Shown: positions 35,843 through 48,595 of the stretch, piece by piece
Layout of the letters: each line of letters starts with the position of its first letter
Position numbering within the stretch: the stretch's first letter is position 1
Source: Temnopleurus reevesii
Taxonomy: Eukaryota > Echinodermata > Echinoidea > Temnopleuroida > Temnopleuridae
Assembly: GCA_036244855.1 (NCBI GenBank)
Contig: BQKZ01000003.1
Coordinates: forward strand, 564,984-628,983
DNA length: 64,000 bases
Direction: 5' to 3'
Program-made: the position numbers and the translations under genes
Notes under the pieces: generated by a model
Databases searched by the model: none
The model's input: the letters and a program-made list of their open reading frames with translations, nothing else
Told to the model about the DNA's origin: nothing

Positions 35843-35913
35843 GTAACGTGATGCATGGTACTACTGGTAAACAGATGGTGGATACTCTGGTTGAATCATC
35901 ATCTAACCTTGAG
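35843..35913 (+). CDS. ryr: RyR exon, displaced second copy: GNVMHGTTGKQMVDTLVE
   Basis: Second copy of 49180-49250; acceptor GACAG, donor GTAAGC; phase 1 in, 0 out. Same product, GNVMHGTTGKQMVDTLVESS. Confidence 0.85.
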
Positions 35914-36327
35914 GTAAGCCCAGAATATGTTGTTAAATCTTTAATAATATGGTATCAGAAATTGATTTAGAATTTCATTAATAGTTCACATATGCCTGTC
36001 AGATGAACTTCTTTCAAAATACTTCTATATTGGTTGGATCATTAGGCCGTCAATATTTTTTTCCTCATGTGATGTATCATTTGGAATTATGGATGATTTA
36101 GCAATACCTGTCTTTTCTGCTATTGATATGAATGGAGCAGTGTACCAAAGAAGGGGATGCTTTAAACAAAAAACAATATGGTGTAAATTAGCAATGTTGT
36201 AAGAGCAAAAGTTGCAAGTTACAATATTAACGTTTGAGACTTTAAGACATAATGAACTGTTTCTCTTATACCAATCACATGGATTTGTAAATAACTCATT
36301 TATTTAATATTTTTTTGTTATTTTTAG

Positions 36328-36393
36328 ATGATCTTGAAGTTCTTTGATATGTTCTTGAAGCTGAAAGATCTGTCTTCTTCTGAAGCATTCAGG
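36328..36393 (+). CDS. ryr: RyR exon, displaced second copy: MILKFFDMFLKLKDLSSSEAFR
   Basis: Second copy of 49968-50033; acceptor TTTTAG, donor GTGAGT; phase 0 on both sides. It differs from the other copy only at synonymous sites (GATCTGTCTTCTTCT versus GACCTTTCTTCATCT), although the flanking introns are strongly diverged. Confidence 0.85.
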
Positions 36394-36746
36394 GTGAGTT
36401 AAGTGTCTGACTTAATATTGCAGTTGTTCTATTGTTTTAAATCTTACTTCATCTTACTAAAGATTTCCTTGTTGGAGAAACCGTTTTTTCTCATCAGCTA
36501 TGGATGGAGCATTTTTCAGTAGAGGAATGGCAAAGGAATTATTACCTATTGCTGGCTCAAAAAGCAGAAAGAATGTTACAAGTGGATGATGGTGAAAGGC
36601 CCCGCAACCATTTTGATAGCCCCACAAATGTTGATTATGTATTGGGAAAATTATAATGAATTTGAAAGTTTGATTTTTATACCAGGAATACAAGAGCAAT
36701 GTAACTGTTTCATGAATTTCAAAGCTAGTTTTGTTCCTCCTTGCAG

Positions 36747-36826
36747 GAGTATGATGCCAATGGGGATGGTTGGATCTCACACAAAGAGTTTCAGAAAGCC
36801 ATGGAGGCTCAGAAGATGTACACAGC
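36747..36826 (+). CDS. ryr: RyR exon, displaced second copy: EF hand 1
   Basis: Second copy of 50678-50757; phase 0 in, 2 out. Encodes EYDANGDGWISHKEF, a complete EF-hand loop. Confidence 0.86.
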
Positions 36827-36900
36827 GTAAGTAACTACCATTCATACATAATGTAGTTATTCCAAGTGATAGACATACGGTAATATTGAACAGTTGCTGG

Positions 36901-36998
36901 CATTTTGATCCTCAATGATCTCAATAAATGTGATGTGAATGGAGATTGCTCGATCTCACACAAAGAGTTTGAGAGAGTCGTAGAGGCTGAGAAGCATG
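36901..36998 (+). pseudogene. Relic duplicate of the EF-hand 1 exon (displaced copy)
   Basis: Encodes KCDVNGDCSISHKEFE and VVEAEKH in an open frame, clearly copied from the EF-hand exon just upstream. It has no acceptor of the right phase and its GTAACC donor is in phase 1, not 2, so it cannot replace or follow the live exon. The same relic lies at 50826-50924. Confidence 0.85.
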
Positions 36999-37322
36999 GT
37001 AACCAAAATTTACACTTAGGGAATATTCTTCAAATACACACAAATGTGAGAATAGGTTTCATTTTTATCAGTGCTCAGTAGTCTCAGTTATGAAGAGCAA
37101 GTGAAAATTCTAATTTCTATTCATGTTTGGATGAATACCAAGAGAACTTCCTTTATCCGGGATGTAAAAAAAAAAGCACTCATTTTTTAACACTCTATAT
37201 GTCTTCACTTAAATAGGAGTCTTTGTTCACAGTAGAATATATTAACATAGTTTTTGTGCATTATGAGTGTTAATATTGTTATTGTTATGTTGATATTGTT
37301 TTGCTTTTTTGTTTTTTCACAG

Positions 37323-37426
37323 TGATGAGATTGACTACCTGTTGAAGTGTGCAGATAGGAACAATGATGGAATAATTGATTTCAATGAATTCACAGAGAG
37401 ATTCCATGGACCTGCACAGGATATTG
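37323..37426 (+). CDS. ryr: RyR exon, displaced second copy: EF hand 2
   Basis: Second copy of 51250-51353; phase 2 in, 1 out. Encodes DEIDYLLKCADRNNDGIIDF and NEFTERFHGPAQDI. Confidence 0.86.
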
Positions 37427-38010
37427 GTAAATAATCATTTATTTAGCATTCCAACATAACAAAAAATATGTAGAAGTTCAAATTCTATACAAATGAAATA
37501 TCATAATGAATTTAGATAAATTGTTCCATACTCAATATTCCTACACCCTTGGTCTACTTTATATTTATAAGTTGCCCTCCACCTCACTAACAGTCTCTTA
37601 CAGCCTACTTAATAATATAAATGTTAACATTCCATGCAATCCTGGAGATCGATTTTTGTACACAATGGAAATAACATAGTCATATATATGCCTGGTAAGA
37701 TAGCTAACTAATCTGATCAAAAGTACTTTACACAATCTAATAACAATTTCTTTGCATAATTGATTGCCATTTTAGGCAAACAAGTTTGTCACTTTTTTAA
37801 CTGTATCGTCATATAATGAAACTAGTGATCATAAAACTAGCATCACGATTACTACTTCAAAATCACCCGCTCTTCCTATCAAGAATTGTGTGTTAATACA
37901 AAATTGTATATCATCTGTATGTCTTCTGAAGATTCTTCACAATCAGATATTTAATCTGTTCCTATCCATATAATATGGCTTTATGTAAATATTTTCTGTA
38001 ATCTTCACAG

Positions 38011-38068
38011 GTTTTAATCTGGCAGTACTACTCACCAATCTAGCAGATCATATGCCTGGTGACAGGAG
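38011..38068 (+). CDS. ryr: RyR exon, displaced second copy: FNLAVLLTNLADHMPGDR
   Basis: Second copy of 51938-51995; phase 1 in, 2 out. Encodes FNLAVLLTNLADHMPGDR. The block ends soon after, at the single N at 38355. Confidence 0.86.
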
Positions 38069-38354
38069 GTACTCTAACTCTATATTATTAATATTAATGA
38101 TACTAATTGTACATTTATATTGCACAATTTGTATGGGAATATACTCAACAGTGCATTACAAAGCCATCGTAATGTTTTGAAGCAAATAACATCATGATAT
38201 GATAAATAGTAATAGATGGTTGCTCCTGTGTTTTAATCCAATACCAGAATCTAAGAAATTGAATGATTTTCTTGAGAAAAGGTGCTCTTATCAAATTTAT
38301 CATTTTCCGGTTAGTTATTTTAAAAAAGTAAGAGGATTATCTTTTTTTTTTTTG

Positions 38355-38355
38355 N
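38355..38355. other. Single-N contig join
   Basis: The left side matches 52262 (poly-T in the intron after the 51938 exon); the right side matches 33209. It is an artificial junction between unrelated intron positions. Confidence 0.9.
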
Positions 38356-40474
38356 TTGTTGTATGTCTCCCCTTTATTTATATCTCTTATCCTTTCTTGT
38401 TCTTTTTTATTTATTATTTCTGTCCAAGCTTTCGTCCATGTTACAGTTCTTTCTTAATTATTTTGTCCTCCCCACCCTTGTTATTCATCTCACTTCCTCA
38501 GCATGGCTGATTGTCTTGAAGTAGTTGATTGTCCTCCACTATTTAATCATCGCTTGAGATTGTGATGCATTGCAAGGCTTTGCTTATGGGATATTTAGTT
38601 GATACAAGTAGATATAGTGAACTTAAGATTGTATTTATCCTTTTAATATACAATGTATGCTATTGGTCAAAAAATTGGTTTTTTTTCCCTCAACCCCAAG
38701 CGTCACAACACCTTAATATTGAATTTGTGTATATATATTTTCCCCTATTTTCCATAAATGATAAACATTGTACCCATATAAATTTCTTTTTAGCAAGTAA
38801 TATAAATCTACCAACAAACGTATATGAGATTGTGTATATTGTCAGGATTATTCCTCCTGTCCTACAGCCAGGGTAATAATAATGTAAAGCGCCTTTAGCA
38901 CTCAGTAGAGTGGATACGTGCGCTATGTAAATTGCATCTATTATTAATATTATTAATATGCAAAAAATCACCAATGTATAAAAGCCATGTGAGATGTAAA
39001 ATTAAATCTATGATTGGAATATTAAAAAAAAAATAATGTATATTGCGGAAATATAAAACGAGTGTATACGTGTATTATAGTTGTTGAATTCAAATGACAA
39101 CCCATATTGCATCTCTGCTCCCTGAATATTACAGACAGAACACACTATTCTTACGGTAAGTTCGGGATTTGTTAGACTAATTGTTGGGTTTTACTACTTT
39201 CTTATTCGTAATCCATTTGTCTTTATAAGACTGAAAAATGTTCAATTGGTGACAGTGTTTATATATATTTTTTGTTTTGTTTTTGATTGACTCTGAACCT
39301 TCCCACTTTACATGTTTCAATACAAATTAATTTCTGATTTCTAACAGGCTGAATTATTTATTATGAAAATTTTGGTGCATGTTTGAGGGTGCAGTATGCA
39401 GAGATCATGCTTTGGTGACTTTTAAGGCTTGTATGAGTGAAGTATGTTTTGCAGTGCTTTTTTAACAAATTAAAAGTCTTTATGGTCATATAACAGAGTC
39501 TGTATGGAGTCTACTGCAGTATTGAGATTTCGATAAGAATATGTTAGGGGATATTTTTGAAAAATATATCATTATTTGGGGATGCCTGAATGATACAATG
39601 TGAAATGTATCCATAGGAAATTAGCTTTTCGGAAAACAGAATATCATGAAATCAACAACAATGATTTGGGTTTCCTGTTTTGGATAAATTACTCTCATAA
39701 CATCTTATGAGTAATTCATGTTTGAAATCACACATTACCTACGTTTTCCTTGAACTTCATGCATGAAATGGAACCATCAGAGAATTTGCAGATGCTTCAT
39801 TTTTTTAAATCGATTTAAATTCATTTCCATTTTTTTGGTTATTTTAGGATTTCATTAAAAATACCATACCATGAATCTCATGTTTGACCACCATCTTGAA
39901 TTCACATTTTGATATATTGCATGCATCCAATAACTAAGTTGGTATAATTCCAATGCATTTCTACTGCTTGATGCCTGAAATTCAGACTATAAAGTATTTT
40001 GACAAACTTTCCTAATTTTGAGAAATTACCATCTATGAAAAAGAGCAATTATGATGATTGATTTGGTACAAAATGATTTTTAAAAAATTCCTGCATGAAA
40101 GCACACACTAATATCCAATTTTAATCTGCCACAAACCATGTTTGCATCAACTCACCTGTATTTATTGATACATCCTCCAAATATTTCACTAATCTCTTTA
40201 TAGTTGTGCTTGGTGGGGATGTCGCTAGATGCTGCAATTTAAACAACTGTTTGATGCAGTCCTCTTAGAAATGCAGACTGCACATAAATTAATTTCATAT
40301 GCTCCAAAGGAGGGACCTGTGCACTATACTGTACAAGTAGCCACTGTCATTATTGTGACAATTCACATTTCAATTTGCAATTGATTTACAGTTGATTTGC
40401 AATTGACTGCAACTTTCTAAGCAACATAAAAGTTTCATCTTTTCAATCTTTTTGCGATTTTCTTCATATTACAG

Positions 40475-40554
40475 GTGAGCCTAGTGACATGGTGTACTGC
40501 TCTCTACTACTTGGAATATCACTACTCAGAGGGGGAAATGAACTTGTCCAGAGG
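40475..40554 (+). CDS. ryr: RyR exon: GEPSDMVYCSLLLGISLLRGGN
   Basis: Acceptor TTACAG, donor GTGAGT; phase 1 in (joins 32906), 0 out. Encodes GEPSDMVYCSLLLGISLLRG, then GNELVQR. Matches GETG-x-MV-x-x-TLKLGI-x-ILNGGN-x-x-VQQ. Confidence 0.95.
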
Positions 40555-41104
40555 GTGAGTTGTATCTACAATTTAATGAATCATTTTATTCGCTATGATT
40601 ATCACATGAACCTCTCTTACTTGTCTTTTTTTTTGTTGTTGCTTTTCTTCAAAATCTGCTCACAAAAAAATTATGAAACAGTTGCGTGATATCACATAAA
40701 CAAAAAATTAGGTTTGGTTTTTCTGATCAGAGTAAAAACAATATGAAGCAAATCAATATGATGTTTTCTAGTCTTATTTGTCATTAATAGTCCTCCCAAA
40801 TGATCCATAATCTCCTAAAACTGTACAACAGTTATCAAAAATGCTATAGCAGCAAATAGGCATGTAAATCACACAGATGCTTTTTTTCTTCTGTTGAGTT
40901 TAACATTTTTTGTTCTGTTTTGTGTCTGTTTTTCTTTTTGGGAGACCATAATATACCTCTATCTCATATATGTCCACAATATTACAAGTCTGATATGTGT
41001 GATGCATTGTTTTTGTATTTATGAGCTGTCAGAAGTCTGATCATTTTCTATCTCCTTAGTCAACTATATTTTATGAATTTTGTTCATTTTTTTCCTCCTT
41101 CCAG

Positions 41105-41181
41105 AAAATGTTGGAGCATCTGCAAGACAAGATGGATGTTGGGTTCTTCACCAGTGTTGCTGAGCTCATGGAAAAATGCAC
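41105..41181 (+). CDS. ryr: RyR exon: KMLEHLQDKMDVGFF
   Basis: Acceptor TTCCAG, donor GTAAGT; phase 0 in, 2 out. Encodes KMLEHLQDKMDVGFFTSVAE, then LMEKCT, matching KMLDYLK-x-KK-x-VGFF...LM-x-(S/T)CS. Confidence 0.96.
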
Positions 41182-41684
41182 GTAAGTAAATCTTATGGTT
41201 TAGCTATTGCGTCATTTGTCAAATCATATATATCTCACCACCCCACACACCTCCTTCAATGAGGTACCAAGCTCTAATCATCATATTTATCTTACAAAAT
41301 CGTAATAATCATATGGTTCATGAATAAAAAGGTTGTAGATTGTACATCTACCTCCAATGTGTTCACCTAGAAATTCCTGACTTCCATTTCTATGTCAACA
41401 AATTCTCTTAATTCTTTTAAATTTCTTTTCATAGTTTTTTTTTATTCCATTTCTATATTAATTTGTGCTTGTAACAGTTCTGTGTATGAATGATATGTTT
41501 TGGTTATCTTGATCATTTTCTACTGTTCATTAAACAATTACATTCGATCAAATTCCATTTAATGTAAAGTAACATCTATCAAATAAAAGTGTATAAGTTC
41601 ATTGAATTCTTCATTATTTGTGTTGTAATTGGTAAGTCAATGCAGTTAGATATGGAAACATCCTTTATTTCTATCGATTTCCAG

Positions 41685-41758
41685 TGTACTTGATCTAGAG
41701 GCATTTGAGAGATATAACAAGGCTGAAGGTCTAGGAGTAACATCTGGTGAAAATGCAG
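41685..41758 (+). CDS. ryr: RyR exon: VLDLEAFERYNKAEGLGV
   Basis: Acceptor TTCCAG, donor GTAGGT; phase 2 in, 1 out. Encodes VLDLEAFERYNKAEGLGVTS, close to vertebrate VLDLNAFERQNKAEGLGMV. Ends just before the ASII-equivalent site. Confidence 0.97.
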
Positions 41759-44700
41759 GTAGGTGAACAGATCTAAAATCATTTTAAAATGTCCTGATGA
41801 ATATATGATAAATATTTTTAGCTCATAAAAATTTCATTAACATTGCTCTATTTACCAGGATGCTGTTATGAATGATTATTGTGAAGAGATTATAATAGAG
41901 ATATGGAATTCTGTTCCATATTGGAGTTTTGTAACCTGTGATTTTATCGATTAATTTGATTAAAAAATAATTGATCATTAAAAGAACCATCACATATTCA
42001 AACAGTGTTAGATCCTAATAGTGCTATTCAAAGGGCAACCTTTCAATGATTTTGTGGTTGTAGTAAATTTGAAGGTTGTTTTGTCTATTTTTGTTTTCCA
42101 AATGAAGTTTAGAAGAGAAGATTGGGGACAGACTTGATGTGTTTTTAGCCTAGTCACGGTGTTTCACCATGCACTATAGATTTGTAAACCAGTAGTAACA
42201 CATTAATATTGTGTTGTGTATGAATTGCAAACACATTTACATTAAGTGATTTCAAGATTACACAATATCATGAAATTCTTTGCTATCTTAGGTAGATTTG
42301 AATGTATTGCACCATTTATGGAAAACATACATGTACCTGTAATTTATATTTTTTTGTAATAATTGTAGGTTAATATAATACTTGATGAATAGAGATTACA
42401 CTGTCATGCCACTTGACAGCACAGGGTTGTTCAAATTTTTGAAGTGGATTTTAGTTATGTAAACAAAGCAAACGTTCATCTTCTCTTTTCTATTCCTTAA
42501 TAACTTAGGGGAAATTATTACAAAAATTGTGAATATATGTAGTGTTAACTATCTCTTCCATGCAAATTTTACTACAATTGCACAACACCTGCTAATGTTT
42601 TGTAATGTTATGTACTGAAAACAAAATTAGATTTGAAAAATACATGTAGTACAAAGAATCACAAGAGTGCGTGTTTGGCACATAATATTTCTTGGTTTTT
42701 CTTTCACGAATGTGCACTTTTTAGAAAAACCTCTTTGATCTACAAAATGTGTGTGCTTAGTGATTCTTGTAAAAGTGATATATTAGATAATCTCTGGGAA
42801 CCTTTGCATAAAATTGCCATTGTCATTAATGACAGCAAGATGTTCAGCATTCAGGGTCCCTCAGTGCTTATTGCAAAGTTTGCCCCCAAAACTACAATAT
42901 TAGCATCCAATAGATTAGCCACAATGTCGCAGGAACGATGTAAGTGGTGTATGATTTATTGTACACATGGTAGCTTAAGTACAAACATACATGTAGAGTA
43001 TACACTGTACTTATACATTGTGAATTTTAATACTTGCATGCTTAGGATTAATTCACAATAAATTTCTTTTTGATGTTTTTGATGTGTAATTAACATATAT
43101 ATGCTTGTTATTTCATCAATATGGGGATTCATTTTTCTGAAATAAAAGAAAGATATCTATTTTATAACGTGACATAAAATAAAATCGTTTGGGATTTAAA
43201 ATGAATTATATTTGTTCAAGAATTCAGTCCTTTTTTTAAAATTATTATCATTGTTTATGTTTATGAAAATTAGGCAAATATGTTTGTTGACATGTCCTTA
43301 ATTTAAACATTCCTTGAATTCATGCATGATGTAAAACTCATCATAAGTTAAGTTATAAAAGAACAACTTTGTAAGAGGATTAATCATACCCTTTAATGGC
43401 GCCAGCATTGGGGATGGATTGACATTAATAGTCCAGAGTTTGAGGACTTATTATAAGGTAAAACATGTATTTTTGGGGAGGTTGTTCAACTGCCACTAAA
43501 TTTGAAGTTTGGGGAGTGTATATTTAATCTTCAGCATGGTCTGGAAAGAGAATAATGTGTAAATTTATTTTCCACCCATTAAATTTTTTGTCAGGTTTGA
43601 GGTACTTTTAGATTTGAATCACTATCAGATGTATGGAATTTAAGAAATATAAATCTGGAGGCATGTTTTGCTTATTAATTTAGACCCTGCCTTTATTCTC
43701 TTATATTTTTTCTCCTCCTTATTTGATTATTTGTTATAACCCCCTTGTTCTGTTGATATTATGTGTTTAATTTTCAATCCAATATCTGTTGATATTTTAC
43801 CCATGTCTTTGTGATCCCCGCAAACCAAAAACAGGCTGTGATGGACTAAGAGCAGGTAAAAAAAATAACAGAAAAGAAATAAATTAGCACTAGCCATAGA
43901 CAAGGCCTCGGATCTTTAAACTAGAAATAACTTTTATGGAAAGACCGGTATGAACTTACGAATTTCCACTCTGAGCATTGCTCTATAGTTGCCAATCTGA
44001 TCCGCGCAATATTCTGTACATTTTGGTGTATATGTTTTTGTTCCAATCCCCTGTTCCTTGAACAAAAGCACTGAACAACTTTACTAGATACTCCCTCCTT
44101 TCAATCTCATGGCTTAGATAATATGCTTTGAGCTAATGGATAGTAATTTTCATAGTTTTTTAGCTACAAGAAATGCCATTTAGGCTTTAAAATCATTAAG
44201 AGTATTATGCAGTTAATTTCGGATATCTTTGTAGATTTGAAAATTACACTTTTGATTTAGTTTGCATTTTGAAAAATGTTTGAAGTGAAGTTTTTATTTT
44301 TCCTATGTCTACAAAGGATATGAAACTTGTGATAATTCAACTGCATGCTCATGCTTTATTGATAACATCGCAATAACATTAATGTGCCAACTTTTTTTGA
44401 TAGTGCTCACAGTTATTTAGTTTAGTTAGTCCCACTTTGTGCTTCGATCATTGCATAATATAATCTTTGCCAACTAATGAATTGAGCTTCACATAAATGC
44501 AGAGTGGCAAATGACATTTCGTACTAGTCTCTTCAAAATAGTAGCTTCTAGTTTGAAGAAATGAGGCATTGTCTGAAGGTTGATTAAACTGGCACTCTTT
44601 CTCTTTGTAAAGGTCAACCATGGTATGTCAATGCAAATGACCTTTGCTCACTTTCTTTGATACTTTGACCTCTACACAAACACTCCTGTTGCATCAGCTC

Positions 44701-46211
44701 ACTTCAATCCTCAAAGACTCTTGCAGATGCTGTAGATTGCAAATTTTGTATTATAGTTTAGAGCATTTTAAAATCTACTCTAATTCTTTATTTCACGTTG
44801 AGCCTTTTCCATTTAACATGCTTGTATACTGTATAATGCATGCAAATGTATTAGAAACCATTGATATTAGAAGATTTGCAACACTCTTAACATCACATTA
44901 TGGTTGAGGAGTAAAGAGGATTACTGGATTATTAATTGCAATTCAATCCTACATAGCACCGTAAAAATGCACACACTCTGAAATGCAAATTTTTAACAAG
45001 TTAAATTTTGTTAATTAAACAGTATTCTATATCAAGTACAAATTTGATGCTAAGTATTTATTGATGGTAACCATAGATAACATGTACACAACATATACAT
45101 TAAAAGTGATATTGAATGATAAAGCATCAAGAAATATTCTATTATTCTAATTCAAATGGTATGTTTATTTTTAACCAAACAAAAAATATATAAAATATAT
45201 ATTCTCTTTTCTATATTAATTCACAAAATAATACTTTGTATGCAAGATAAAATTCATCTGCACTTTCAATCAGTTATTCTGATTCAAAAAGAGCAATTTT
45301 TTTACAGTTTTCTCTGATATTTACTGCTCACGTTTATTAACAATTTATCAATGATACAAATTTTGTTATGTTTCACAGCATGATGTATGTTGCTGCATGA
45401 ACTTATTCAAACATTTTATTTACACTTTATTTTCACTGCATGGACATTTGCATACCTAGTTTAGTTTGTTAATTTGCTCAACTTCTTGATTACCATTTGG
45501 AGTTCTTAAGCATAATAAATTATCTTGATTATCTTGTGAACTTCTTTGTTTTTTACAATTCAGTCACAAAATTGTGTATACTTGTGATTATTTTATTTCA
45601 TTATTTACAATTTATTTGAGACTATTATAAAAAAAAAAATGACAGGTTGAGCATATATTATTTATATAACATTTTATTCATGAATATTTTCTGTTAGATT
45701 ATAAGAAAAATAATAGGGGAAGATTACTCTTTAATTTTGATAATGGAGATGATTACTTGCATTATGGGTTGTGCCATTATCTTTTTTTGCTGGGTGCTTC
45801 GTGCTTGCTCAAAATAGGAATGATAATAGAATATAACTGTATTATAATATTTCAATTGATTCTGTATTATTATATGCTATTTTAAAAAATAAATATCTTT
45901 GTAATGTCTACATATGTAGGTGAGTTTTGACAAGTACATTCTGATGTTTCAAATTTCTTACATTAAACCTTGAATGAGCCATCATACAATATATTCATTT
46001 GAATAGTCTAAGATTTGTACTCATTTTCAAAGTAACAATAAATGACTTATGATGATACATCACCATACAGCAGAAAGTAGATAACGAAGTTAACAATATT
46101 TTTTTGTTTAATAAAGTGTGATTTGTATTGAATTTATTATTCAGTACAGTTTTGTCAAAGTGTCAGTGATATAACGCTCATAAATAGTATGTTTTTGGTC
46201 CAACCCAACAG
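41759..46211. other. 4.4-kb intron carrying the ASII-like microexon
   Basis: Very AT-rich. The only supported item is the 21-nt microexon at 43835. A 142-codon open frame at 42633-43061 has no recognisable family, no splice context and ordinary intron composition. Confidence 0.65.
43835..43855 (+). CDS. ryr: Predicted 21-nt microexon at the ASII-equivalent site (RyR)
   Basis: AACAG|...|GTAAAA, phase 1 on both sides, adding seven residues (CDGLRAG, depending on junction). The insertion point, between EGLGVTSGENA and GEKAMHDAD, corresponds to the RyR1 ASII alternative region (VINRQN, 3865-3870), which also precedes GEK. The acceptor has a poor pyrimidine tract, as is common in regulated microexons. 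Prediction only. Confidence 0.62.
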
Positions 46212-46292
46212 GAGAAAAGGCCATGCACGATGCAGACTTCACCTGTGCCTTGTTCAGATTCTTGCAGCTTCTCTGTGAAGGTCATAACCTGG
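46212..46292 (+). CDS. ryr: RyR exon: [17 protein letters not shown]
   Basis: Acceptor AACAG, donor GTAATG; phase 1 in and out. Encodes [20 protein letters not shown], then LCEGHNL, nearly identical to vertebrate [26 protein letters not shown]. Confidence 0.97.
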
Positions 46293-46714
46293 GTAATGAT
46301 CATCCATTTTCAAAGAAATAATGTGATATATGTACAGTGCTCTCCCAAAATGAACATAAACTGCTATGATTTCAGCTTTTATATAATGGTCATCTACCTG
46401 AAAAGTGATCATTCCTTGTAATATTTCCCAAAGAAATAAATCAACTGACAAGTGACAAAGGACTTTCATTGGAAGTTATCTTTAAGATTACGATTCTCAA
46501 GATGTTGTTTTTATGTGCATTTTTCACAGAATGCATTATTGTTCATGACCATTGGAAGTTGAAAGTCTCTCAGATTTATGTATACTTCTGATTTTTCACT
46601 TGGTCTTTGTAATTTCTTTTATTGTCAGTGCTTAAGTTACTGTTAAACAGAAATAGTTCTTATGCATTTTTGTCACTGTATCTAAATTTTCTCATTCAAT
46701 AAATGCTTAAATAA

Positions 46715-46870
<156 letters not shown>

Positions 46871-47329
46871 TAGCATGTAATGTTAAAATATTGGGTTTAC
46901 CCAGAATTTTAGCATCACATGTGTTTCAATTTTTGAGGGAGCAATGAAAATGCAATCCTTTGAGATCACTAGATTTGTAGGGTCCTATATGTATATTAAT
47001 ATAGCTGAATTTTTTGTTTGTTTGAGACTATAAACTTAAATGTGACTAACTGGAAGATGTGTTTAAGGCTCTTATTTCAAAACCTCTAATACAATAAGTA
47101 ACCTCCAATGGATTACAAACCCATGTGACAAAGCCCAATAGTATATGGTGGAACATCATTTCAACACTAAAGCACTTAATGTTTAAAAAAAAATCAAGGC
47201 TCTTTTTTCTCACTAATTAATTAATACTTATTATCTCTTATGTAATTGTGCCATACGTAGCATTAGCCCATGATTATTTGGTCTGGTTTTTTTTTGTAAC
47301 ACTTCAGTCACATTTTTTTTCCATTTCAG

Positions 47330-47386
47330 GAATCCATCAGTGATTTCTACTGGCATTACTCTGGTAAAGATGTGGTTGATGCTCAG
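47330..47386 (+). CDS. ryr: RyR exon: ESISDFYWHYSGKDVVDAQ
   Basis: Acceptor TTTCAG, donor GTAAAT; phase 0 on both sides. ESISDFYWHYSGKDVVDAQ, with one His for Tyr relative to the vertebrate ESISDFYWYYSGKDVI. Confidence 0.98.
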
Positions 47387-47889
47387 GTAAATGATTCTAT
47401 ATGCCATGATATAATCATGTATCATTCTTCAATATTTAAGGACTATTTTACAATATTTAAGAAGTAATGTGAAAATGATAGTAAAATAGTATAATTGTGT
47501 TCTGCAATTCATTGCACTCATAAACACATTGAAATGCTTTTGTTGAAATTAGATTATACATACGATAGAGCTTTGATTGTCAACTTTCAGTTACACTGAT
47601 CAATAAATATTCATTAAAATTTTTAATGTGCTTTCTTACAATTCAGTTACCTTCCTTTAACGATATTCAATATGAAATTACATTTTGCAACAATATGCTT
47701 TACTGAACATGTTATGCTTCCTATTTCCAGTTGATTATGTGACGATTATATCTTTATGTAAATAGTTGATTTAACTAGGAAAAGAAACCTACAATCAAGT
47801 TTGAGTTCATCTTAATTAGGTGCTTTCAAAATAACAAATTTTCCTTATGAGTTCAGATTTTGCTCATTATTTTATATTTTGTCTTACAG

Positions 47890-47961
47890 GGCCGTGAGAA
47901 CTTTTCCCGAGCATTCAAAGTAGTGAAGCAGGTCTTCAGTTCCCTCACTGAGTACATTCAG
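47890..47961 (+). CDS. ryr: RyR exon: GRENFSRAFKVVKQVFSSLTEYIQ
   Basis: Acceptor TTACAG, donor GTATGT; phase 0 on both sides. Encodes GRENFSRAFKVVKQVFSSLT, then EYIQ; the family has G-x-RNFSKA-x-x-VAKQVFN-x-LTEYIQ. Confidence 0.97.
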
Positions 47962-48446
47962 GTATGTTTTACCATCTTGATTATTCCTGTATCTTCCTTG
48001 GACTATCTACAGAGGCCACATGAAGGCACAGAATATGGCACAGAATATGTGGTCATTGTAGACATATTGCCTTTTTTATAAACAAATTTTGTAGCATTCG
48101 CAAATATATATATTATGCATGACCTAGGCCCTATATTATAAGAAATTGCCTCTCATCGCAACTTTTTGTCCAGTAGAGCTTAGTATAGATAAATTGCATC
48201 TTGTTACTGGAAAATTGGGGGTATCAAGCTATTGTACTCATTAAACAGCTTACCATACTAAACTTTGACAACATTTTCGTGCCACTGTTTGACTTTATAT
48301 GTTTTAAATTTTCATTGCTTCAAATGTTTCTATTATGCTGTGTTCAAGGAACCAGCTGTCCATACACAGGTGGCCCTTAACAAAGTTTCAGCTCTACATG
48401 TTTTATGTTTCCCTTGATTAAAATGTTTCTACTTCGCTCTCATTTA

Positions 48447-48560
48447 TAGGGTCCATGTTCAGGGAACCAGCTTGCCTTAGCACACAGTCATCTAAGGGAT
48501 GCTGTTGTAGGGTTCCTCCAAATTTGCCAACCTACAGAAGAAGCTCTCTCTGCTTTTTCA
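48447..48560 (+). pseudogene. Degenerate partial copy of the next RyR exon
   Basis: Starts TTTATAGGGTCCATGTTC, reads as the exon start through AHSHLRDAVVGFL, then shifts frame and diverges into AT-rich sequence with no donor. It is the counterpart of the relic at 35110 and lies about 149 bases before the live exon. Confidence 0.85.
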
Positions 48561-48595
48561 TGATTTAAATGCTTCTAATTTACTCTCATTTCTAG

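Larger units (their letters stand above)
33201..39262. other. Displaced haplotype block inside the 32907-40474 intron
   Basis: 33201-34119 and 38356-39262 are near-identical copies of one intronic stretch. Between them lies 34673-38354, a near-identical copy of 48007-49509 joined to a copy of 50678-52280, carrying six later exons. Phases do not fit: the upstream exon ends in phase 1 while the block starts in phase 0, and the block ends in phase 2 while the next exon needs phase 1. The block borders are the N gap and a single N at 38355. Read as an unmerged allele placed wrongly by scaffolding. Confidence 0.85.

Noticed and set aside
33201..38354. Genuine exon shuffling within the RyR gene
   Set aside because: Borders coincide with N positions, flanks are duplicated and splice phases break at both ends; assembly of two haplotypes is the simpler reading.
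42633..43061. 142-codon open frame in an intron
   Set aside because: No recognised domain, ordinary AT-rich intron composition, and no splice or promoter context; expected by chance in 64 kb.
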